This document shows, piece after piece, positions 26,318-32,494 of a stretch of 64,000 nucleotides of DNA (position 1 is its first letter; each line of letters opens with the position of its first letter). The stretch is from Paenibacillus terrae. Lineage in GTDB: Bacteria; Bacillota; Bacilli; Paenibacillales; Paenibacillaceae. The notes beneath the pieces are model-generated. The model was given only the letters and a program-made list of their open reading frames with translations, made no database searches and had not been told where the DNA came from. Made by a program: the position numbers and the translations under genes. The stretch lies in NCBI RefSeq assembly GCF_000943545.1, contig NZ_JTHP01000019.1, positions 25,214 to 89,213 on the forward strand, in the 5' to 3' direction.

Positions 26318-27871
26318 CTAATTTAAAGGTTTTAAGGATTTGGCCTGAAACTCGGCAATATCCTTGAATTCCTCTTCAAATTTACGTGAAATGCGGATAT
26401 AGATCGGCAGTAAATCACGGTAAATATCCACATGCTCTGCCACGGGCTTATGCTGGTGAGTGGTACCGATCATACCGGATACAGCGTCCAGCGAATCAAT
26501 CCGTCCCAGTGCGTACAAGCCTAAAATAGCTGCGCCAAGACAGGAGCTTTCCAGACTTTCCGGGATAATGACCTCCTGATCGAAAATATCCGCCATGAGC
26601 TGTCGCCACAGCTCCGAGCGTGCGAATCCGCCAGTGGCGTGAATGACCGAAGGTCTGTCGATGACCTCTTCCATGGCCAGCATAACCGTGTACAGGTTGA
26701 ACAGCACACCCTCCAGAGCGGCGCGGATCATATGCTCTTTTTTGTGACGCAGGGACAAGCCGAAGAAGGAGCCGCGGGCATTCGGGTCCCACAGAGGCGC
26801 ACGTTCTCCCGACAGATACGGGAGAAAGAGCAGGCCGTCCGAGCCGGGGCGTACCTGTTCCGCGATTTGGGTCAGCACATGGTACGGATCAAGCCCTAAC
26901 CGTTTGGCGGTTTCCACCTCGGAGGCTGCAAATTCATCGCGAATCCAGCGGAACACAATGCCGCCATTGTTCACCGGGCCGCCGATCACCCACAGCTTTT
27001 CGGTCAATGCGTAGCAGAAAAAGCGTCCCTTGTCATCGGTCAACGGCTTATCAACCACGGTACGGATGGCTCCGCTGGTACCGATCGTGACAGCGACAAC
27101 TCCCGGTTTGATGGCATTCACACCAAGGTTGGACAAGACACCGTCACTGGCTCCGATGACAAAAGGAGTCGTCTCCAGCAAGCCCATGTCATGCGCACAG
27201 GTCGCATCCAGTCCCTTCAGGACGTGAGTTGTCGGCACCAGCTCAGACAACTGCTCCTTTGTGACACCGGCAATACGTAGCGCTTCTTCGTCCCAATCCA
27301 ACTGCTCCAAATTCATGAGACCGGTAGCGGATGCAATCGAATGATCCACGACATATTGCTGGAATAACCGGGCAAACACATATTCCTTGATAGAAATATA
27401 TTTGTACGTTTGTGCCGCAATATCCGGTAAATCCCGTGTAATCCACATCAGCTTCGTCAGCGGCGACATGGGATGAACGGGCGTCCCGGTTCGTAAGTAA
27501 ATGTCATGTCCATGGTATTTATGCTTGAGCGCTTCAGCCCATTTGGCGCTGCGGTTATCTGCCCATGTGATCGAGGCGGTCAGCGGCTTGCCGTTCTTGT
27601 CCACCGCCAGCACGCTGTGCATGGCCGAACTGAAGGAGACGAACAACACATGCTCGGCTGCTACTCCGCTTTTTTTCATGACCTCCTGCACCGTTGTCAC
27701 GACGGCTTTGAAAATATCCTCCGGGTCCTGCTCCGCCGCATCCGGCTCAGGTGTATGCAGTGGATAGCCTACATGATGCTGGGCAGCAATATTGCCGTTT
27801 TCTTCGAAAAGTACCGCCTTGGTACTGGTCGTACCGATATCAACGCCGATCATATATTGGGTGTCTGCCAT
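26318..27871 (-). CDS. gntK: Gluconate kinase (FGGY family)
   Basis: This 517-residue FGGY carbohydrate kinase phosphorylates gluconate to 6-phosphogluconate. N-terminal MIGVDIGTTSTKAVLFEENG (ATP/sugar phosphate site), ITWADNRSAKWAE, TLIGASDG-type VIGASDGVLSNLG, GTSGAIRTV and the C-terminal FGGY signature GERAPLWDPNARGSFFGL fit GntK. The ATG at 27871 has AAGGGGAG 7 bases upstream; the in-frame GTG 18 bases earlier is less likely. The promoter region contains an operator matched to the adjacent GntR-type gene. The permease gntP and gnd/gntZ, often in this operon, are absent from the window. Confidence 0.88.
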   Translation of the reverse strand: MADTQYMIGVDIGTTSTKAVLFEENGNIAAQHHVGYPLHTPEPDAAEQDPEDIFKAVVTTVQEVMKKSGVAAEHVLFVSFSSAMHSVLAVDKNGKPLTASITWADNRSAKWAEALKHKYHGHDIYLRTGTPVHPMSPLTKLMWITRDLPDIAAQTYKYISIKEYVFARLFQQYVVDHSIASATGLMNLEQLDWDEEALRIAGVTKEQLSELVPTTHVLKGLDATCAHDMGLLETTPFVIGASDGVLSNLGVNAIKPGVVAVTIGTSGAIRTVVDKPLTDDKGRFFCYALTEKLWVIGGPVNNGGIVFRWIRDEFAASEVETAKRLGLDPYHVLTQIAEQVRPGSDGLLFLPYLSGERAPLWDPNARGSFFGLSLRHKKEHMIRAALEGVLFNLYTVMLAMEEVIDRPSVIHATGGFARSELWRQLMADIFDQEVIIPESLESSCLGAAILGLYALGRIDSLDAVSGMIGTTHQHKPVAEHVDIYRDLLPIYIRISRKFEEEFKDIAEFQAKSLKPLN

Positions 27872-27912
27872 ATTCAATCTCCCCTTCACTTACCGTTATT
27901 AGCTCATTATCG

Positions 27913-27981
27913 TTAAATTAACACACTCAGCAGCATAATCAAACCAAAGGCGACCAGGGAAGCAAACACGATTACATTCAT
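27913..27981 (-). CDS. Possible 22-aa hydrophobic peptide
   Basis: A 22-codon frame, MNVIVFASLVAFGLIMLLSV plus two residues, lies between the gntK operator and gntK. It is a single transmembrane helix with a weak G-rich ribosome site. It could be a membrane micropeptide, or the remnant N-terminus of a gluconate permease. Both ideas are inference. Confidence 0.35.
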   Translation of the reverse strand: MNVIVFASLVAFGLIMLLSVLI

Positions 27982-28014
27982 ATGCGCCCCCGTAGCGACC
28001 GCTGCAAGGCAACG

Positions 28015-28032
28015 ACAAGTATGTATACTTGT
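28015..28032. promoter_or_regulatory. GntR-type operator upstream of gntK
   Basis: ACAAGTATGTATACTTGT is an 18-bp palindrome with only the central bases asymmetric. It shares the ACTTGT/ACAAGT arms and a central GTATAC with the site in front of the gntR-family gene at 28858-28871. The two sites flank the regulator gene, as expected if it controls both gntK and itself. Confidence 0.7.
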
Positions 28033-28047
28033 CGACAACTTTAGTCT

Positions 28048-28102
28048 AAAAAGGAACTGCGCCAGCTTAGAGCACCTAAAGCGCGGTGCAGCGGCTCCTT
28101 TT
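28048..28102 (-). terminator. Terminator after the GntR-family gene
   Basis: AAAAAGGA/TCCTTTT outer arms and CTGCGCC/GGTGCAG inner arms form an interrupted stem. On the minus strand it ends in a T-rich stretch. Confidence 0.65.
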
Positions 28103-28116
28103 ATACATTTTACAAA

Positions 28117-28812
28117 TTAGGACAGACTCTTGCGGTAGGGGGACAGAACGCTGTCGTTTACCGCGTTGCGGGTGTCCCGGTAATGATCCTTGATAAATTC
28201 GGACAGCTCCTGAGCGCTCCCTTGGTTTAAAGCGTTTGCAAAGGTACGATGATTGTGAATCGTGACTTGGGATTCTTCAATCTTGGACGTAAAGCGTTGT
28301 TCTGTGGCAGCCAGCATGACCGTCAGGATCAACTGCCTCATTCCGTTCCAGGTGTGGAGAATACGAGTATGGCCTGCTTCCAGCACCAGAGCCTCATGGA
28401 AATTGAAGTCCTGAAGAGAAAATTCAACGACGTCTCTGTGCTTGAGAGCGACTTCCATTTTATCAATCATCCGGTTTAAAGCGGTCACCAACCCTGCATT
28501 GTCTCTATGTACAAATCTTTGTACAACAAAATGCTCAATCAGCATTCGCACATCGAAAAGCTCCTCCATATCAGCGGGCGTCATGCCGATGACAATCGCG
28601 CCCATGCGTTCCAAGCGAAGCAATCCTTCACTGGAAAGCACTTTTAACGCTTCACGAACAGGAGAACGGCTGGTGCCAAAATCGGCAGCAATCTGATTTT
28701 CAGATAATACCGTGCCGGGTGTCTGCATGCCACGGATAATCTGAAGTCGAAGCTCACAAGCAATCCTTTCACCAAGCGATGCACCCTGTAGCCAGACTGA
28801 CGGATATTTCAT
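28117..28812 (-). CDS. gntR: GntR-family (FadR/FCD subfamily) transcriptional regulator
   Basis: This 231-residue regulator has the GntR winged HTH (SLGERIACELRLQIIRG, then SENQIAADFGTSRSPVREAL, then LLRLERMGAIV). A C-terminal all-helical FCD ligand domain follows, with metal/ligand residues in FNFHEALVLEAGH and TIHNHRTFANAL. The ATG at 28812 is chosen because ATAGGAG is seven bases upstream; two more upstream in-frame ATGs lie closer to or beyond that site. Gluconate or 6-phosphogluconate is the likely inducer, given its position next to gntK (inference). It probably represses itself through the operator at 28858. Confidence 0.85.
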   Translation of the reverse strand: MKYPSVWLQGASLGERIACELRLQIIRGMQTPGTVLSENQIAADFGTSRSPVREALKVLSSEGLLRLERMGAIVIGMTPADMEELFDVRMLIEHFVVQRFVHRDNAGLVTALNRMIDKMEVALKHRDVVEFSLQDFNFHEALVLEAGHTRILHTWNGMRQLILTVMLAATEQRFTSKIEESQVTIHNHRTFANALNQGSAQELSEFIKDHYRDTRNAVNDSVLSPYRKSLS

Positions 28813-28857
28813 GTGCATACTCCTATCCTGGAAATTTCGGTTGCCTCTTTCGGGCAT

Positions 28858-28871
28858 ACTTGTATACAAGT
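28858..28871. promoter_or_regulatory. GntR-type operator at its own gene
   Basis: ACTTGTATACAAGT is a perfect 14-bp palindrome about 45 bases upstream of the regulator's ATG. It matches the arms of the site upstream of gntK. Confidence 0.75.
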
Positions 28872-29017
28872 TATGAAGTATTATATACCCCGCAAAAGAT
28901 ACTTGTAAACGGTGTCAATGGACATCGGTTCCATTTCAGTGCTTTTAGCGTTACAATAGAAGCAGAAAAAAGCAGCAGTGAAAGTGGAACGAACACGGAA
29001 AAGAAGGAGATCGTTTA

Positions 29018-29764
29018 ATGATTATTATTAAAACCAAAGAACAAATTGAAAATATGAAGAAAGCTGGCGAAATTTTGGCTGCTTGCCACCGGGAAATTGC
29101 CAAAATGATCAAGCCTGGAATTACAACGCTGGAAATTGACGCCTTCGCGGAATCGTTTATGAAAAAGCATGGCGCTACGCCGGAACAAAAGGGCTACAAC
29201 GGCTACCAGTTTGCGACTTGCGGATCGCCTAACGATGTCATTTGCCACGGTTTCCCGAACAAGACACCGTTGAAGGACGGGGACATTGTGACGATTGACA
29301 TGGTCGTAAACCTGAACGGCTGGCTGGCAGATTCCGCCTGGTCGTATGCAGTGGGTAATGTTTCCGAGCAGGCGCAAAAGCTGCTGGACGTTACCAAGGA
29401 ATCCCTGTACAGAGGGATTGAGCAGGCTGTAATCGGTAACCGGATCGGCGATATTTCCCATGCGATCCAAACCTATGCGGAAGCGGAAGGCTTCTCGGTT
29501 GTTCGCGAATTTATTGGTCACGGCATCGGGGAAGATATGCATGAGCAACCGCAGGTGCCGCATTATGGGCCACCACATCGCGGACCGCGCTTGAAGGAAG
29601 GCATGGTCATTACAATTGAGCCGATGCTGAATACAGGCACCTACCGCAGCAAAGTGGATGCGGATGGTTGGACGGCGCGTACACTGGATGGCGGTTTGTC
29701 GGCGCAATACGAGCATACGCTGGCGATTACAGCGGACGGCCCGATTATTTTGACACAGCAATAA
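29018..29764 (+). CDS. map: Methionine aminopeptidase type I
   Basis: This 248-residue metalloprotease removes the initiator Met from nascent proteins. Metal ligands are seen in VTIDMVVNLNGWLADSAW (two Asp), FIGHGIGEDMHEQP (His), ITIEPML (Glu) and AQYEHTLAI (Glu). The length is that of a minimal type Ia enzyme without an N-terminal zinc finger. AGAAGGAG precedes the ATG. It lies outside the ribosomal-protein operon where the housekeeping copy usually sits, so it is probably the second paralogue found in many Bacillales. Confidence 0.95.
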   Translation: MIIIKTKEQIENMKKAGEILAACHREIAKMIKPGITTLEIDAFAESFMKKHGATPEQKGYNGYQFATCGSPNDVICHGFPNKTPLKDGDIVTIDMVVNLNGWLADSAWSYAVGNVSEQAQKLLDVTKESLYRGIEQAVIGNRIGDISHAIQTYAEAEGFSVVREFIGHGIGEDMHEQPQVPHYGPPHRGPRLKEGMVITIEPMLNTGTYRSKVDADGWTARTLDGGLSAQYEHTLAITADGPIILTQQ

Positions 29765-29784
29765 ACCAGGTAGGTGTATTACAG

Positions 29785-29817
29785 AAAAAGGGGCTGTCCA
29801 GAGGACAGTCTCTTTTA
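29785..29817 (+). terminator. Terminator of map
   Basis: AAAAGGGGCTGTCC and GGACAGTCTCTTTT form a stem with a three-base loop and a downstream T-rich end. Confidence 0.85.
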
Positions 29818-29937
29818 GCATAGGCACCTCGCTGTTATGTATATTCGCCTTTTCTCGCCTTGTTTAAGGGAGATCATTTGGGCAAGGTGCTAGTCAAAGT
29901 AAGTGATGCTGATATGTAACTTCCCGAGCGTCAGAGT

Positions 29938-30030
29938 CAGCACGAAGAGCTGATCGAGCAGGCGGATCGGATGCTGTATACTGCGAAGACGGAAGGGCGC
30001 AATCGGGTAGCTTTTTCCGGGCAGTTGTGA
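29938..30030 (+). pseudogene. C-terminal remnant of a GGDEF (diguanylate cyclase) gene
   Basis: Reading from 29938 gives QHEELIEQADRMLYTAKTEG followed by RNRVAFSGQL and a stop. This is the highly conserved end of GGDEF domains (A-D-x-A-L-Y-x-A-K-x-x-G-R-N-R-V). In the same frame a stop lies 21 bases upstream (29917), and nothing further upstream resembles a GGDEF domain. The rest of the gene has been lost, leaving about 30 codons and a strong hairpin downstream. Confidence 0.7.
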
Positions 30031-30047
30031 TGCAGCTCTACAACAAG

Positions 30048-30090
30048 CCCAAAAGACACGACTTCCTGTTGGAAGATCGTGTCTTTTGGG
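30048..30090. terminator. Strong hairpin after the GGDEF remnant
   Basis: CCCAAAAGACACGA (30048-30061) pairs perfectly with TCGTGTCTTTTGGG (30077-30090), with an inner TTCC/GGAA extension. It is probably the surviving terminator of the lost gene. Confidence 0.75.
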
Positions 30091-30092
30091 TT

Positions 30093-30211
30093 CAGCATTT
30101 TGCGACATTCGATTCCCAACGCTCGAAAGTACAATAGATAGACGAACTAAAGCGTTTCGATCTATATATTGCTAATTTGAAATCGCTCTTGGGATTGATG
30201 CAAAAATGCTC
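30093..30211. repeat. About 120-bp palindromic repeat, copy A
   Basis: The unit begins CAGCATTTTGCGACATTCGA and ends GATGCAAAAATGCTC. Its halves are imperfect inverted repeats that fold into one long hairpin around TAGATAGACGAACTAAAGCG. Copies B (32292-32407) and C (42531-42648) share order and length. It has no coding capacity. Confidence 0.85.
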
Positions 30212-30255
30212 GGGTGTATGCAACAACATGCTTGCTGCACGCGAGTATCTGTTTG

Positions 30256-30753
30256 TCAGATTCGGACTTCTGCCTCATTCGGATTAAGGTGACGATATTG
30301 AAAATACATACGAAGTCGCCAGTGCAGCAATGTCCCGAAGGCGAGGATGAAAAATAGCCCCGCCGTCTGTGGAATGGTAATGTAGCGCTGGATAAACTCA
30401 TGCAGCAGCAAGCGAACGATCAGCAGACTGATCAGGATAAAAAAGAAGGTGCGTGAGCGTTGTACAAAAACTTGTCCTTCTTGCATCTCAAACTTGGTGC
30501 TGCGAATCAGCGGATACGAGAATATAAACCAGCCGACCAGAAAAGCGCCCATTGCCCAAAGCCAGGGAACCCGTACCTCTGGCACGATAAACATCATAAA
30601 GCCGGTGCTCATACCGAGCGGAGGGATGATAATCTTTTTGGCGTTAACCGGGCGATGGCCTGTCTTCATACGGATGAAAATAGCCGAAACAGCGATCAAG
30701 ATCATGCCGAAGGTTGCGCCATATTGCAGAATTGGGGTGCTGATATGAATCAT
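30256..30753 (-). CDS. CcdC-family membrane protein
   Basis: This 165-residue protein has four to five transmembrane helices. The conserved block AKKIIIPPLGMSTGFMMFIV, followed by PEVRVPW, matches CcdC of B. subtilis. That protein is encoded next to cytochrome c maturation genes but is itself dispensable and of unknown function. GAGGGGG lies upstream of the ATG. The neighbouring bdbC on the same strand also concerns thiol-redox or cytochrome maturation, though a 169-base gap separates them. Confidence 0.82.
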   Translation of the reverse strand: MIHISTPILQYGATFGMILIAVSAIFIRMKTGHRPVNAKKIIIPPLGMSTGFMMFIVPEVRVPWLWAMGAFLVGWFIFSYPLIRSTKFEMQEGQVFVQRSRTFFFILISLLIVRLLLHEFIQRYITIPQTAGLFFILAFGTLLHWRLRMYFQYRHLNPNEAEVRI

Positions 30754-30922
30754 GGACTGGGCCCCCTCTATAAGGAAATGTAAGCGTTATTGGACAGACT
30801 GCAAACCTTTTTTATTATACCACATATGTAATGGATATATTTAGTTACAGTCTTTCCTCCGGCAAGCGGATTATACGCTTGATTGTGGTGACTGGCCCAA
30901 CGATCTCGGGTCTCTATCATAC

Positions 30923-31399
30923 TTATGCAAGATGCTCTGCTTGTACCTCTCCTTGCGCCGATTTTTTCTCCTGACGCATGATATACCCCATGGCTGCAAT
31001 AATAAGGATAAAAGCGATGAGTGCGAGAAAAGGAATGGTAATAAAATCAAACCAGTTCAGGTAATCCTGCTCACAGGATACTCTTCCACAGGACGTTGAA
31101 GCCTGCGTAGCCGCTTTGGCGGCTGCATGGATACGCTGAATCGTAAAGTGATAGGCCGAAATGGCGCCTCCAATAATAGCCAACGGCATGACATAACGAC
31201 GTATTCCCGTATCTCCCCGAAAATAAGCGATTCCGAGCAAAAGGGTTAGGGGATACATCAGAATGCGTTGAAACCAGCACAGCTTGCAAGGCTCGTACCC
31301 CAAAATCTCGCTGAGATACAGACTGCCTAATGTGGCCACACAAGCCACAACCCAGGCGGCAAACAAAGCTATATCTGTTTTTTTAAACGATCCAATCAT
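30923..31399 (-). CDS. bdbC: Disulfide oxidoreductase BdbC/DsbB-like
   Basis: This 158-residue protein has four transmembrane helices. The N-terminal loop contains CKLCWFQRILMYP (CxxC next to the quinone-contacting Arg) and the second loop has a Cys pair in STSCGRVSCEQDYLNW. DsbB/BdbC proteins reoxidise an extracytoplasmic thiol oxidase (BdbD) and pass electrons to quinone. I start at 31399 because AAAGGAG lies upstream; the longer in-frame start at 31444 places that site inside the gene. A bdbD partner is not in the window. Confidence 0.9.
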   Translation of the reverse strand: MIGSFKKTDIALFAAWVVACVATLGSLYLSEILGYEPCKLCWFQRILMYPLTLLLGIAYFRGDTGIRRYVMPLAIIGGAISAYHFTIQRIHAAAKAATQASTSCGRVSCEQDYLNWFDFITIPFLALIAFILIIAAMGYIMRQEKKSAQGEVQAEHLA

Positions 31400-31457
31400 A
31401 GTAACGCTCCTTTTTGGATTCAAATGAGAACAAAATGAACTCACCGAGTCTTGTCCG

Positions 31458-31496
31458 ATCAGCAGACATCTGCTGATATGGATGTCTTATCCATAT
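31458..31496. promoter_or_regulatory. Two adjacent palindromes between bdbC and the nitroreductase
   Basis: ATCAGCAGACATCTGCTGAT (31458-31477) has perfect 9-bp arms around a 2-base centre. ATATGGAT (31476-31483) and ATCCATAT (31489-31496) form a second palindrome immediately after it. Such spacing suggests an operator for a dimeric regulator in this divergent region. The regulator is not known. Confidence 0.5.
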
Positions 31497-31534
31497 TGTA
31501 CTGTATTTTGAGTGCAGGGTCATACTTAAACATA

Positions 31535-31563
31535 TTGACATCATTCACTATCGTTTTTATAAT
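31535..31563 (+). promoter_or_regulatory. Consensus sigma-A promoter of the nitroreductase gene
   Basis: TTGACA (31535-31540) and TATAAT (31558-31563) are both perfect and 17 bases apart, about 85 bases upstream of the ATG. Confidence 0.85.
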
Positions 31564-31646
31564 TACAATAGTTTGGGAAGTTAATAAGGATTCAAGATTC
31601 AAGATTCAGATATATATACTATGAGAAATGTAGGAGTGTGTCCAGA

Positions 31647-32273
31647 ATGTCGAGTATCCAAAAAAACGAAACTCTGTCTGTCATTAGTGAAAGACATGCG
31701 GTAAAAAGTTATGTTAAGGATTTTAAATTGCCAGAGGAAGATCTGGAAGCTATTTTGATAGCTGCGATAGAAGCTCCTTCTGCCTGGAACCTTCAACACT
31801 GGAAATTCCTCGTGATTGAAACCGAAGCTGACAAGCAAAAGTTGCTGCCTATCGCTTACAATCAGGGGCAAGTAGCGGAAAGCTCTGTGACCATTGCCGT
31901 TTTGGGTGATCTGGAAGCGAACCGTAACGCTGTGATTTATGATCAAGCGGTAGACGCTGGTACAATGCCTGCGGAGATCCGTGACGCATTGGTAGGTCAA
32001 ATCAACGGTGCTTACCAAAACGCACAAGTAGCTCGCGATGCAGCGATCCTGAACTCTGCTTTTGCGGCACAAAACATTATGCTGGCTGCTAAATCGCTTG
32101 GCTATGACACTTGCGCTATAGGTGGTTTCATTCCTGCGCAATTAATTGAGCAATTCAACATTCCTGCACGTTACTTGCCAACGATGCTGATTACGGTAGG
32201 TAAAGCACAAATACCAGCACGTCCATCAGGACGTTTCCCATTGTCTGAAGTTGTTGTAAAAGGTAGCTTCTAA
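31647..32273 (+). CDS. Nitroreductase-family FMN protein
   Basis: This 208-residue protein has the family landmarks RHAVKSYVKDF (FMN contact near the N-terminus), APSAWNLQHWKFLVI (FMN loop), AAQNIMLAAKSLGYDTCAIGG and the C-terminal P-x-x-x-x-GRFPLSEVV. Family members reduce nitro compounds, quinones or flavins with NAD(P)H. The ATG at 31647 has TAGGAG nine bases upstream. It is monocistronic from a consensus promoter and followed by repeat copy B and a terminator. The physiological substrate is unknown. Confidence 0.88.
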   Translation: MSSIQKNETLSVISERHAVKSYVKDFKLPEEDLEAILIAAIEAPSAWNLQHWKFLVIETEADKQKLLPIAYNQGQVAESSVTIAVLGDLEANRNAVIYDQAVDAGTMPAEIRDALVGQINGAYQNAQVARDAAILNSAFAAQNIMLAAKSLGYDTCAIGGFIPAQLIEQFNIPARYLPTMLITVGKAQIPARPSGRFPLSEVVVKGSF

Positions 32274-32291
32274 GAAGAATTTTTAAACATC

Positions 32292-32407
32292 AGGATTTTG
32301 CAAAATTCGATTCCAACCGCTCCAAAGTGCAATATATAGACGAATAAAACCATTTCGATCTATATATTGTCGATTACAAGTCGCTTTTTGGATTTTTGCA
32401 AAATCCT
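32292..32407. repeat. About 116-bp palindromic repeat, copy B
   Basis: The terminal 14-mers AGGATTTTGCAAAA and TTTTGCAAAATCCT are exact inverted copies. The interior keeps the TATATAGACGAA ... TTTCGATCTATATA core of the other copies. Compared with A and C, both arms have changed together (AGCATTTTG to AGGATTTTG with a matching change on the other side). This suggests selection on, or gene conversion of, the hairpin. Confidence 0.85.
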
Positions 32408-32412
32408 CACAT

Positions 32413-32458
32413 AAAAAGGGTGTTCCTGCAACCGTCGTGGTTGGGGGAACACCCTTTT
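32413..32458. terminator. Terminator between nitroreductase and mprF
   Basis: AAAAAGGGTGTTCC and GGAACACCCTTTT form a long stem usable in both directions between these convergent genes. Confidence 0.88.
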
Positions 32459-32494
32459 GTTATGCCTGCCTTGCATTGCGAGAATGCTTTTACT

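Noticed and set aside
30093..30211. Palindromic repeats as CRISPR units
   Set aside because: Copies are dispersed over 12 kb, longer than CRISPR repeats, and not separated by regular spacers.
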